64,000 nucleotides of DNA, taken from assembly GCA_934149155.1 (NCBI GenBank), contig CAKPDZ010000001.1, positions 1 to 64,000 of the forward strand, given 5' to 3'. Shown piece by piece: positions 57,001-64,000 of the stretch. Made by a program: the position numbers and the translations under genes. The notes beneath the pieces are model-generated. The model saw nothing but the letters and a program-made list of their open reading frames with translations. It did no database searches and was not told where the DNA came from. How positions within the stretch are numbered: position 1 is the first letter of the stretch; every line of letters begins with the position of its first letter. Origin of the DNA: an uncultured Clostridia bacterium (GTDB taxonomy: Bacteria > Bacillota > Clostridia > TANB77 > CAG-508).

Positions 57001-60000
57001 CCATCTAGTTTAAGTTCATATCTTTCTCCTATTTTTTGTTGTTTACCATTTATTGTTGTGTAAATGTCTCCATTTGCTTTATATGTGATGTTTCCAACTG
57101 TTTGGTCTGCATCTATTTTCTTTTTGTCAAATGTTCTTGTTACTTTTGTCCAATCAGGTTCAACATTATCAACTTTGATTGTTGTGTTGTTAAGTGTAAT
57201 TGCTGATTCTTTAAAGTATTTATCTGTTACATCAAATACCACTGTTACATTTTTCTTGTCATAATCTATATTTGTATTTGAATATTCATATGTAAATTCT
57301 GGTCTGATGTAATCAGCAAACATTGTTCCTGTTGTATTTGCAGATATATTTTCTGCTTCTTTTATAACAATGTCTTCCATTGTTCCTGATGTATCTATTG
57401 CTTGTAAGTTTTGGTTACTATATGTTGTATCTTTTAATGTCTTTTTGTCTATTTTTAATGAAATGTTACCACTCCATTCTTTATAGTTCTTTCCTTTTTG
57501 TCTTAGAGTTTCTTCTAAGTTTGAAAGTGTTATTACTTGCAATACATCATTTGCTCCTGTTGTTTCATTCTTTGTAGTTGTTGCTGTAGCAATATCTTTT
57601 GTTATATCTGTTGCTTCTTCTCCATCAAAGTATACATGTAAATTTTCTGCTTTTAATGAACTTTCTACATTACTTGTAAAGTCTTTTCCTGCTTCTGCAT
57701 TTGTTCTACCTCTTAATGTTACTGTTATTTTGCTATTTTCCAAGTTGTCTTTATCTATTGTTATTGCTGATGTTTCTTTTAGCCATTCTGTTCTGTACTT
57801 AGGATTTATTGTTCCTCTTGTATACTCTATTGCTGATGTTGTTGCATCTGTATTTAACTTAAAGTTGTTTTTGTCTAAGTATATTTGTTCTGATGCATAA
57901 ATTGTTATTTCTCCGTTTTTTCCTGTGTTTGTAAATATGTTTGTGTTTGTATCTGCTATCTTTGTAAATGCTGGGCCTAAATCTAATGTCGTCATTGCTG
58001 TTATTCCTGTTTGATAGAACATCTCACTCATGTCTGTTGCTGCTGTTGTATAGAATTTATCTCCTAAATCTAATTTTGTCATTGAAGTATGTCCTGTAGA
58101 CATAAACATTCTAAACATACTTTCTACTTTACTTGTATTAAAATTATCTCCCAAATTCAAACTTGTCATTGAAGTATATCCTGTTTCATTAAACATACTT
58201 CTCATATTTGTTACATTACTTGTGTCAAACTTTTTACCTAAATCTAAACTTTGTAACTTTTCTCGACCTGTTCTATAGAACATTCCATACATATTTGTTA
58301 CTTTACTTGTGTTAAACTCTTCTCCTAAATCCAAAGTTTCCATTAATGTATATCCACACTCATCAAACATATCTTGCATATTAGTTACTTCTTTTGTATT
58401 AAATCCTGTACCTAAATCCAATGCTGTCATTGCTGTATATCCTGTAGCATTAAACATATATTGCATTTCTTTTACACTACTTGTATCAAATTTACCTTCT
58501 AAATTTAATGCAGACATTGCAGTATAACCTGTTCCTTGGAACATTTTATTCATATTTTCTACTTTACTTGTATCAAAATTGTCTCCTAACAATAATGTTT
58601 TCATAGCTAGATATCCTGTATTTTCAAACATTCCTTGCATATCAGTTACATTGCTTGTGTCAAAATTATCTCCCAAATCTAATTTAGTCATTGCATTGTA
58701 TCCTGTATAACTAAACATTCTAGTCATATTTTCTACATTTCCAACATTAAGTAATTTAATATTAGTAATAGTTTCTGTTGATGTACACTTGTCTGAATAT
58801 CCAATATAGTTAAATAAGTAACTTGAATCTACACTTCCGAATATTTCATCTTCACTACCAATATAAACTTTTACACTTCCATTACCATTTGTAGTGTACC
58901 AAGCAATAATTGACTTGTCTTGAGCTGCTGAAACATCCCAAGCAGTAGTATCTTTAAATTCCTTAGCAGACACATCATATACTGATGATGGAATATTATC
59001 CATAAATGTTACATTATCAATATTCTGTCTTTCAATCTTATCATTTCCTAAGAATGCACTATTTGCTTCAGTCTCTGTATTAGTTTCTTTCAATGTTGTA
59101 AATAATATTAAATCAGTTGTTTTATTAGTATTTCCAGACTTATCAGTAATTGCATCTGGTTTAATTCTTATTTTTACTTGGCTTGTCTTGAAGTTCAATC
59201 CTGAACCACTAACAGTTATTGTATATTGGTCTCCAATTCTTGTTGTTCCATCTTCTGTATATACAGGTGTTGATGTTCCAACTTTAATGTCAACTCCTTC
59301 AGTAATTTCTTTATCATCTATTACTAACTTAATCTTGTCAGCTGTTAAGTTGCTACTTGCAAAGAATTTATCTGTACCTTTAACAACTACAGTTGCTATT
59401 TGTTCTTTAATGTTTACAGAAGAACTTACTTTTTCCCATATTGGGTCTACTACGTCTACTACAGTTCCATCTCCACTAACTTCTGCTCCTTTTACCTCAA
59501 TACCAGAAGTAATAGTAATTGCATTGTTCTTATTATCTGATGTATCAACAACTTTATCTGCTGGAATAGCTACTGTAATTACACCACTGTAATCCATTGT
59601 TTCTTTTCCTACAAGTTTTTCAAGTTGTTCTAAGTGAGACAATTTTAAAGTATAACGTTTACCAATTACTTTATTTGTTCCATTTACATTATTCTCTATA
59701 TTTACAGAATTTAACTCTTTAGCAACTCCATGAACTCCAGTATTATCCCAATTTGGTGTCTCGCCATCAATCTTAATTTCTAAATCCTTTAAACTTAATG
59801 TACTAGAAGCAAAATGTTTATCTGTAATATCAAATACCATTGTAAATGTTTTATTATCATAATCTATATCAGATGTAGAATATTTATATGTTACATTTGG
59901 CTTAATAAAATCTACAAAATCTCCATCTATAGTTGTCTCCACATTCTTATTAGGTTCTGGTGTATTTGTATCCTTTACTGCTCCTTCTGCAACTTTAATT

Positions 60001-63000
60001 GAAAAGTTACCACTCCAATCTGAATATTCTCTATCATAATTTATAGATTTTCTAGCTTGCTCTAAGTTTGATAATACTAATTGATATTGATGACCAACTA
60101 CTTTGCTTGTTCCATTTACTGTTCCACTTATATCAGAAACTTTTGTCAATGTTCTTGTTATTTGTGTTGTTGGTACTAATTCGCCATCTACATATACCGA
60201 AATATCCTCAGTTGTTACTAAATCACTTTCATCTAAATATTTATCTATTACATTAAATACAAATGTTTCTGTCTTAGCAGTTGGGGATTTTGATGTTGAA
60301 ACTTTTTCAACCTTTGGTTTAATAAAGTCTACATGTCCTAATTCAAATGTCTGCTCTTTACTTGTATTGTATTTTTTAGCCACAGTATCTGGCAAGTCTT
60401 GCTGTGGTAAATCTCGTAATGTTCCTTCTGCTATTGTTATTTTTGTTGTACCACTCCATTCAAAGAACTCTTTATTCTTTGCTGTTTGTTTTGTTGTTTC
60501 TTCCCAATCTGATAATGTTAATGTATATTTAACTCCATATTGTACTGATTTACCATCTCTTGTTTCTGTTAATTTTTCTACTGGACTTAATGATTTTACA
60601 ACATTTTTTGTAGTTGTTACTTCTTCATTATCAACATATACTTTAATATTATCAGTTGTTAATTTGCTATTTTCTCCATCAAGATATTTATCCGTTCCTA
60701 TTAAATCAACTGTTACTATATTATTTGTATGATCTATTTTGATATTTTCTGCCTTCCATAATGGATCTACAACATCCACTATTTTTTCATCAGATTTACT
60801 TCCACCTGGATCATTTACTCCAATTGAGATTACTTTCTCTACATTTTTATTTCCAGATTTATCTGTCGCAACCCCTGCTGGGATGGATATGCTCATTGGT
60901 CCACTGTAGTCTCTATATTTTCCATCCGCAGTTTGTTGTTGCAATCCTGTTATTACTAACTTATACTTTTCTCCAACTGTTACTTTTTTACCATTTATAG
61001 TATCTTCTATGTCCTCTATTTTTGTTAACTTTTTTTGTATTTTATTATTTGGTATTGTTGTTTCTGAATCTGTATCAGTTAGTTTTACAACTATGTCATT
61101 AACTTTATTTAATAATGTAGAACTGTCAAAATATTTATCTGATACTGAAAATTCTACTGTTACGCTTTTATTTTCTTTATCTATATCTGTATTTGAATAT
61201 ACATATGTAAATTCTGGTCTTATTGAATCTATAAACATTGTTCCTGATTTATTTGCTTCGATATTTTCAGTTTCTTTTATTACAATATCTGTCATTGTTC
61301 CAGATGTATCAATTGCACTTAAGTTTTGGTTACTATAAGTATCATCTTTTAATGTCTTTTTATCTATTTTTAATGAAATGTTACCACTCCACTCTGTATA
61401 TGTTTTTCCATCTTTTCTTACATCATCTAATCCTGATATTGTTAATACTTGTGTTACATCATTTGCTCCTGTTGTTGCATTTTTTGCTACTACTGCTGTT
61501 GCAATTGACTTACTAACTGTTGTTGATTCTACTCCATCAAAGTATACATGTATTTTATCTGCAGTTAATGAACTTGTTACATTACTTGTAAATTCTTTTC
61601 CCGCTTCTGCATTTGTTCTACCTCTTAATGTTACTGTTATTTTACTATTTTTTAAATTGCTATCATCTATTGTTAATGTTGATGCTTCTTTTACCCATTC
61701 TGTTCTGTATTTTGGATTTATTGTTCCTCTTGTATAATTTATTGTTGAACTTGTTGCATCTGTATTTAGTTTGAAATTGTTTTTGTCAAAATAAATTTGT
61801 TCTGATGCGTATATTGTTATTTCATCTTGTTTTCCTGTTCTTCCAAACATATCTTCATATGCTTTTACTTGTTTGTTGCCATCTGTTATGTCTCCATCTG
61901 CAATTTTTGTAAATGCTGGGCCTAAATCTAAGCTTGTCATTGCTGTAGATCCTGTGTTATAAAACATAGATCTCATATTGGTTACATTACCTGTGTCAAA
62001 TCTATCACCTAAATCTAAGTTTGTCATTGCTACAGCTCCTGTGTTATAAAACATATAACTCATATTAGTTACATTACTTGTGTCAAATTTATCTCCTAAA
62101 TTTAAGCTTGTCATTGCTTTTTCTCCTGTTCTATAAAACATAGATTCCATATCTGTTACATTACTTGTGTCAAATTTATCTCCTAAATCTAAGCTTGTCA
62201 TTGCAGTATATCCTGTATTAATAAACATAGAACTCATATCAGTTACATTACTTGTATCAAATTTATCTCCTAAATTTAAGCTTGTCATTGCTTTTTCTCC
62301 TGTTCTAGAAAACATAGATTCCATATCTGTTACACTACTTGTATCAAATTTATTTCCTAAATTTAAGTTTGTCATTGTTGCAGCTCCTGTAGCAAAGAAC
62401 ATACCACGCATATTAGTTACATTACTTGTATCAAATTTATCTCCTAAATTTAAGTTTGTCATTGCTGCAGCTCCTGTAGCGTTAAACATCCTATACATAT
62501 TAGTTACATTACTTGTATCAAATTTATCTCCTAAATTTAAGCTTGTCATTGCGGTATATCCTGTATAGAAAAACATGTCATACATATTAGTTACATTACT
62601 TGTATCAAAATTATTTCCTAAGTTTAGACTTGTCATTGCTCTATATCCTGTCATATCAAACATAGAACTCATATCAGTTACATTACTTGTATTTAATAAA
62701 CCTATATTTGTAATAGTTTCTGTTGATGTACATTTATCAGAACTTCCAACACTCCTAAACAAATAACTTGAATTATAATTTCCAAATATTTCATTATCAC
62801 TTCCAATATATACTTTTAATGTTCCATTAGCATTAGTTGTAAACCAAGCTAAAATTGACTTATCTTGTTGTGCTGAAACATCCCAAGTTGTATCTTCATT
62901 AACAATTTTTTTAGCTGACTTATCATAAATTGAAGAAGGTATATTATCCATAAATGTTATATTGTCAATGTTCTGTCTTTGAATTGCCTTTACCTTACTA

Positions 63001-64000
63001 TTAGTACTACTTGCACTACCCAAGAATCCACTTGTAGTCTCTGTATCTGTTTTTCTTAAAGTATTAAATACTAATAAATCTGTTGCTTTATTTGTATTGT
63101 TAGAATTATCTGTAATTGTATTTGGTTGTATTTGTATTTTAATCTGATTTGCATCTTTAGCTAAACCTGAACCACTAAGTGATATTGTATATCTATCACC
63201 AATTCTAGTAGTTCCATCAGCAGCATATTCTGGTGTTTTGGCACCTGTTATACTTTTATTAATATTAGCTGTTACCTCAGTTCCATTTACAAATACCTTT
63301 ATATCATTTGCAGTCAAATTACTACTCTTAAAGTATTTGTCTGTTCCTTTAACTGTTATTGATGCAGTTTGACTTGCTGCATTAGCAGTTGAACTTACTC
63401 TTTCCCATATTGGGTCTACAACATCTACTACTTTACCATCAGTAGTTACATCTCCTGCTAAAATATTAATTCCTGATGTTATTGTTGTTCCTGCATTTCC
63501 ATGTTTTGTTGTATCTATTGCCACATCTTCTGGAATTGCTACTGTTATAATACCACTGTAGTCCATTGTTTCTTTACCTGCTAATTTTTCTAATTGTTCT
63601 AGGTGTGATAATTTTAATATATAATGTCTACCTACTGTTTTGCTTTGTCCATTTATTGTTGCCTTTGTCTCTGTATAAGTCAAATTCTTAGTTACTCCAT
63701 GTACTCCTGTACTATCCCAATTTGGTTCTTCTCCATCAATTAATATTTTTAATTGACTAACATCATTTAATGTTATACTTGATAAATATTTATCTACAAT
63801 ATCAAATTCCATTTTAAATGTTTTGCCATCATAATCTATATCTGAGTCACTATATTTATATCTTACTTCAGGTTTTATAAAATCTACAAAATCAGTAATT
63901 GTTGTTGTATCAGGATTTATTATATTACCTTTTACATCTCTTGATGCATCTTCTGCAATATTAAGTTGTAATGTACCACTTAATTCCCTATAATCTCTTC
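48090..64000 (-). CDS. Giant modular surface protein, N-terminus outside the window
   Basis: The frame is open from the window edge to the stop at 48090, giving about 5,300 residues of the C-terminal part. From the N-terminal side there are Ig-like modules of about 100-130 residues with recurring FIKP-x-x-x-YxYS starts and DKYF and SGN-x-N motifs, and a DUF285/BspA-like block (about 61,900-62,700). More Ig-like modules follow, then a second DUF285 block (57,960-58,760) and further modules to about 54,000. An InlB-repeat-like segment (YSFKGWAEADEKG, about 53.6 kb) precedes a right-handed beta-helix-like region (about 50.8-53.5 kb) with many NVYGG and GNIYGG turns, and beta-rich C-terminal domains end in KTFIVVP. 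There is no LPXTG motif or C-terminal membrane helix. It is probably secreted and held by other means, perhaps as an adhesin or matrix protein. It is the first visible gene of the accessory operon. Confidence 0.9.
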   Translation of the reverse strand, partial: RDYRELSGTLQLNIAEDASRDVKGNIINPDTTTITDFVDFIKPEVRYKYSDSDIDYDGKTFKMEFDIVDKYLSSITLNDVSQLKILIDGEEPNWDSTGVHGVTKNLTYTETKATINGQSKTVGRHYILKLSHLEQLEKLAGKETMDYSGIITVAIPEDVAIDTTKHGNAGTTITSGINILAGDVTTDGKVVDVVDPIWERVSSTANAASQTASITVKGTDKYFKSSNLTANDIKVFVNGTEVTANINKSITGAKTPEYAADGTTRIGDRYTISLSGSGLAKDANQIKIQIQPNTITDNSNNTNKATDLLVFNTLRKTDTETTSGFLGSASSTNSKVKAIQRQNIDNITFMDNIPSSIYDKSAKKIVNEDTTWDVSAQQDKSILAWFTTNANGTLKVYIGSDNEIFGNYNSSYLFRSVGSSDKCTSTETITNIGLLNTSNVTDMSSMFDMTGYRAMTSLNLGNNFDTSNVTNMYDMFFYTGYTAMTSLNLGDKFDTSNVTNMYRMFNATGAAAMTNLNLGDKFDTSNVTNMRGMFFATGAATMTNLNLGNKFDTSSVTDMESMFSRTGEKAMTSLNLGDKFDTSNVTDMSSMFINTGYTAMTSLDLGDKFDTSNVTDMESMFYRTGEKAMTSLNLGDKFDTSNVTNMSYMFYNTGAVAMTNLDLGDRFDTGNVTNMRSMFYNTGSTAMTSLDLGPAFTKIADGDITDGNKQVKAYEDMFGRTGKQDEITIYASEQIYFDKNNFKLNTDATSSTINYTRGTINPKYRTEWVKEASTLTIDDSNLKNSKITVTLRGRTNAEAGKEFTSNVTSSLTADKIHVYFDGVESTTVSKSIATAVVAKNATTGANDVTQVLTISGLDDVRKDGKTYTEWSGNISLKIDKKTLKDDTYSNQNLSAIDTSGTMTDIVIKETENIEANKSGTMFIDSIRPEFTYVYSNTDIDKENKSVTVEFSVSDKYFDSSTLLNKVNDIVVKLTDTDSETTIPNNKIQKKLTKIEDIEDTINGKKVTVGEKYKLVITGLQQQTADGKYRDYSGPMSISIPAGVATDKSGNKNVEKVISIGVNDPGGSKSDEKIVDVVDPLWKAENIKIDHTNNIVTVDLIGTDKYLDGENSKLTTDNIKVYVDNEEVTTTKNVVKSLSPVEKLTETRDGKSVQYGVKYTLTLSDWEETTKQTAKNKEFFEWSGTTKITIAEGTLRDLPQQDLPDTVAKKYNTSKEQTFELGHVDFIKPKVEKVSTSKSPTAKTETFVFNVIDKYLDESDLVTTEDISVYVDGELVPTTQITRTLTKVSDISGTVNGTSKVVGHQYQLVLSNLEQARKSINYDREYSDWSGNFSIKVAEGAVKDTNTPEPNKNVETTIDGDFVDFIKPNVTYKYSTSDIDYDNKTFTMVFDITDKHFASSTLSLKDLEIKIDGETPNWDNTGVHGVAKELNSVNIENNVNGTNKVIGKRYTLKLSHLEQLEKLVGKETMDYSGVITVAIPADKVVDTSDNKNNAITITSGIEVKGAEVSGDGTVVDVVDPIWEKVSSSVNIKEQIATVVVKGTDKFFASSNLTADKIKLVIDDKEITEGVDIKVGTSTPVYTEDGTTRIGDQYTITVSGSGLNFKTSQVKIRIKPDAITDKSGNTNKTTDLILFTTLKETNTETEANSAFLGNDKIERQNIDNVTFMDNIPSSVYDVSAKEFKDTTAWDVSAAQDKSIIAWYTTNGNGSVKVYIGSEDEIFGSVDSSYLFNYIGYSDKCTSTETITNIKLLNVGNVENMTRMFSYTGYNAMTKLDLGDNFDTSNVTDMQGMFENTGYLAMKTLLLGDNFDTSKVENMNKMFQGTGYTAMSALNLEGKFDTSSVKEMQYMFNATGYTAMTALDLGTGFNTKEVTNMQDMFDECGYTLMETLDLGEEFNTSKVTNMYGMFYRTGREKLQSLDLGKKFDTSNVTNMRSMFNETGYTSMTSLNLGDNFNTSKVESMFRMFMSTGHTSMTKLDLGDKFYTTAATDMSEMFYQTGITAMTTLDLGPAFTKIADTNTNIFTNTGKNGEITIYASEQIYLDKNNFKLNTDATTSAIEYTRGTINPKYRTEWLKETSAITIDKDNLENSKITVTLRGRTNAEAGKDFTSNVESSLKAENLHVYFDGEEATDITKDIATATTTKNETTGANDVLQVITLSNLEETLRQKGKNYKEWSGNISLKIDKKTLKDTTYSNQNLQAIDTSGTMEDIVIKEAENISANTTGTMFADYIRPEFTYEYSNTNIDYDKKNVTVVFDVTDKYFKESAITLNNTTIKVDNVEPDWTKVTRTFDKKKIDADQTVGNITYKANGDIYTTINGKQQKIGERYELKLDGLETQNGEGYSGNVTLAFPAGELNANGTLKNGIIDNSGNLNSAKTITIGIDDPDNHPDHKDPVVVDVVNPLWSYGTSTINRVRNGAEADTVDVTIIGSDKYYSTNTLTTDKIKVYVDDQLESSITKNLEEITDKTILKQLATKQGLADVDNLKFVGYKLTLGNFEKINGVTKVVIDAGTIEDESGNKNIETSIPVGNPEWVEVGDNSTNPIYPAFRNNIVDFVKPVIKYTYSAVEGATNPDIDYEAKTLTVKFTVTDKYIREDSIMNADGTLNADNIRIKVAGTDLTEQLHTTVTSQPLTDGTGTEYTFVVSNFELVYDEANKYQDYSGAVDFVFTAEKVDDTSGNKNSATTITLDYDDGDDSDNPVIVDVIDPLVERTADKLSALNSNNSINRDLTNETGTVSFRIRISDKYLDQALLQNAANVQKMKVKVVKPDGEIVYPDSITKQVSLVSKQATSATYQIVLGVFGENEGVTSVIIPEGVVIDKYGNKNKETEVLVGNATWTESGDSKGEYTAFRNSIVDFTRPVWEYSTSSITRDRNGETGTVTIKILGRDKYYLKDTLTEDKILVYVDNAKNPDKPVSTITKQLTKITDTTQLDGAATGYMLTLGNFETHDGAVKISIADNTIKDTSGNGNKITEIPVGNKNWVETDISDSADNPKYTAFRNNIVDFIKPTIRYQYSEGTNPVIDQDNKKVKITFDAVDTNFLESDILSADDIKQIFIDDYDVTETITKELTSSDITDDTGNGIRYTLTLSNFELDSNLENEIFRRHSGKIEFVIGARMVRDTSGNTNIETKIVVDNDNGDDSDNYIRADFIKPKLFYKEKFISWAKRYATVTISGTDRFYDFNTKLTADDITIYTLNRDGEYVQRNDFNVEVTPVKNEYGYDFVVKLNNFEEEFRQLKISIPAGKIGDLDGHTNEAEDIFVDLDNKKPVWKYISTDTSAFETKGKISFTVKGQDTFLDLAKSNLAISNINILKDGTDITNVDNIIVNYLGADDTEVSKSYRIDVTGLTEIGAYSLVIEKATLVDEFSNESATTTISFSKSAISSNTDNYTAVTYYASPDLEQVHQAYVHELMSVNETGTNGQSTTYRASSIGEIYNNGNNTLFAEPFKYRNGTQQAYSFKGWAEADEKGFSADDATIYNLYEEIPNTVTHLNAIWQQATVVFVSKSGDNSNDGKSPDTPVKDLKTAYSKLNTNGTASTNIIVIMNKIEWNGSDTLTGNATITNLYAGVDYRAENDAELKISSNMNINGDITFDNIKLYSDSTKVSDGSDYLAKGDYSNVLVTNYGDVILGRGISTPDGKYTFGAVVGGNYKDETTKNTIGIHTVIAEAGKYNDIIIGSSLNKPTTDRKYVSHQVILGTMKEAAISRNEKLTITGYLSMGELEDRCYPYNRDGSQDTALGYTRYYAIAKVYSVLFTGENKFNKASEDASIYMRSTNGFNDGKIEFDMYGGNITGSIYGGARMATTKDKNDSAQPDANILKFYGGQIIGDIFGHGDSDTSTGNSIINLQGRVDITGNIFGGSNTATVAKGKVTGNTNITVDSSIIIKGNIYGGSKGVIENSTVNLNTGLITGNTNVTLNVGTVQGDIFGGGYNSGVTLATNVTINNGTVTGSIYGGAYQNQVQGAVKVNVYGGTVNNVYGGNVLTTNSQLNSDNSSENSYITIGSTSKTTTPTVNGTIFGNGKNNRAGTAEIQLVKCATVPTVYGGSDGAGISNETYIYLKGMTANTMYGSSKDAGTTTKSFIFLQSGTVTDVYGGGYGGNTTTSNVQLQGTATATNVYGGANEKGNVNTSNVDLISGNATNIFGAGNNVGTTVTNVTLNGMKVESIHGGSKWTGATGETNVVLNSGRVEYVYGAGYDVGATNTKVTQNGATAINIYGGCEGVRISNSPEVTNSVVNINGAYAKNVYGGNMGTGTVKYATVNVSGNSNIAGYIFGGGYQSNIGKSGADGSATINITGGTFHNDIVGGSERGMVYGTTTVNIGKETVTDTSLQGTRIVIVGNVYGAGDAINPSYKETSVKGSTHVNMFNSNSSPITFENSIFGSGNGANYEPKDSADESTIKVKGFGSSANSHKMTSIERTGKVYIQSSYLELTGAQNEYNLYKNTSYTLNRITNGLALLDNSTLYTQRGFNMVGGFESLLSTGDNSTIKETATIANDKVTRNVDNRIYTFEGVNLILAKQEGDLADKYNQDIWGDVNGMAFFGMYRLNRTTGKKEYDIYAPNIEDATSTNMFANGTYIEGRHKANHNYTVDGFYTNVDSGLGIIPQVIDVVDQGTYYDWIIGADIVNYSTSLIASTYSTYSMADLDLNFKEFVNNVSYNGTTFTVDRISANAFDAETNLINKLSIPTYSENANNNFALTMQTSNTGWLKSGTTNLYTDSYGSFDGDKVYKTDNSTDAGSLRFKLFNSINVSETKDLGYINIVLTGKARTGEDASTGKVFKVIIAINIQSLYEEEVESYVPRFTDTIDTESTYTTDSTVDMTYVLYRTGLEGQSDIYTSGDYRVLSTTTPLPKGTKVTLRDYGQGDNVNKVYYYQVASDADYDATDNTSGSTRYLYKISKFTDIGGTVSSAKYLDENSKYYHSGADEEGKGYALEKYDVSIDFMDSNLDTNKLAQETYLELRDSSGTKKLDNGDKTIKYNLYNQKAIMSESVITNSGNTSYSVFENLTIPFTFDSSLLEQKTSDGTNIKDTKYYSKKTGIAIEIVDEHGERIKAPDVQNLKLTDNLDSTSYVAGADGVIRAALSDGCAKIKNSYSLSMSQSSVPAGQYIAKIYFFASDNGEYFGGEVTEVKELYITFINKKLGLAGLESVDGSRIINKDTCVNLDGGNGLDLTVKIGSPTNDTNIRVELYKRNATYTTAEDGTTTYNGISYTPVDLKDYLKDLKGEEWKTPEDYDGQDLITADGCKEYMVMEKKSHQAPSQGENIETIDFEKAINEGISTGEYKLVFKAYYNNTLIQTIRKTFIVVP
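57960..58760 (-). repeat. DUF285 repeat block 2 (29-residue, 87-nt units)
   Basis: Nine to ten units of the same 29-residue pattern with the same LDLGPAFTKIAD cap. They are more diverged from each other than in block 1 (for example FNTKEVTNMQDMFDECGY), so block 1 has been homogenised more recently. Confidence 0.88.
61900..62700 (-). repeat. DUF285 repeat block 1 (29-residue, 87-nt units)
   Basis: Nine units of the form LNLGDKFDTSNVTNMxxMF followed by xxTGxxAMTS, ending in a cap LDLGPAFTKIAD. Several DNA units are almost identical. The unit of 29 residues is longer than the 25-residue form common in Mycoplasma and BspA-like proteins. Confidence 0.9.

Larger units (their letters stand above)
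57296..63885 (-). repeat. Tandem duplication of about 3.9 kb within the giant gene
   Basis: The segment from FIKPEVRYKYS (about 63,870) through the first DUF285 block to IRPEFTYVYS (about 61,215) is matched by FIKPNVTYKYS (about 59,900) through the second block to IRPEFTYEYS (about 57,300). The order of modules is the same and the offset is 3.92-3.97 kb. Shared strings include LSHLEQLEKL, KETMDYSG, VDVVDPIWE, NIDN-TFMDNIPSS and DKSI-AW. Confidence 0.88.

Noticed and set aside
57960..62700. Regular 87-nt repeats as a CRISPR array
   Set aside because: They encode a continuous 29-residue protein repeat, lack unique spacers of constant length, and no cas genes are present.

Overview
The window reads as a low-GC Firmicutes chromosome, most likely an uncultured gut member of the Clostridia. 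The signs are very AT-rich DNA, AGGAGG ribosome binding sites, TTGACA/TATAAT promoters, AddA instead of RecB, and a yaaL-bofA pair. It falls into a housekeeping half (1-32.4 kb) and an accessory half (32.4-64 kb) in which every gene lies on the minus strand.

Housekeeping half. Minus-strand genes encode an unknown small protein, AddA, PNPase, S15, pyruvate kinase and L32. A plus-strand asparagine synthetase gene follows, broken by a repeat insertion. Next is a six-gene minus-strand operon (11.7-17.0 kb) whose members resemble the Arn/Wec sugar-modification logic: polyprenyl-phosphate glycosyltransferase, multi-pass membrane protein, WecE transaminase, ATP-grasp ligase and two EmrE-like proteins. 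After it come UvrA, a surface protein with a formylglycine-generating-enzyme-like domain, a small unknown protein, a frameshifted bofA next to its usual neighbour yaaL, a cation/Ca2+ exchanger, SerS, PurA, YsxC, DUF951, GluRS and RNase J.

A 31-bp repeat with a GAACCGGT core runs through this half. It has short inverted ends and is open in all reading frames. Nine clear copies lie at six loci, three of them as tandem dimers. One dimer is translated in frame inside addA, one sits inside asnB where the reading frame shifts, and one forms the 5' leader of ysxC.

Accessory half. Co-directional genes form what looks like one surface-assembly locus. It has the 3' 15.9 kb of a giant gene (about 5,300 residues visible, N-terminus outside the window) with Ig-like modules, two DUF285/BspA-like repeat blocks inside a 3.9-kb tandem duplication, and a beta-helix-like region. 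It also has at least five TasA/camelysin-like anchored proteins, four SipW-type (Ser/His) S26 signal peptidases, and one S26-like protein lacking the catalytic His.

In the middle of this locus sits a membrane-anchored McrB-like AAA+ ATPase with a DUF2357-like partner and three cytoplasmic helical proteins, one of them only 45 residues long. I recognise the individual families but not the assembly. It is the best candidate here for an undescribed system, possibly an ATPase-assisted surface-fibre or matrix system. Two genes, bofA and the gene just downstream of the giant gene, carry frameshifts in a similar TACGG context, so sequence error must be excluded for both.
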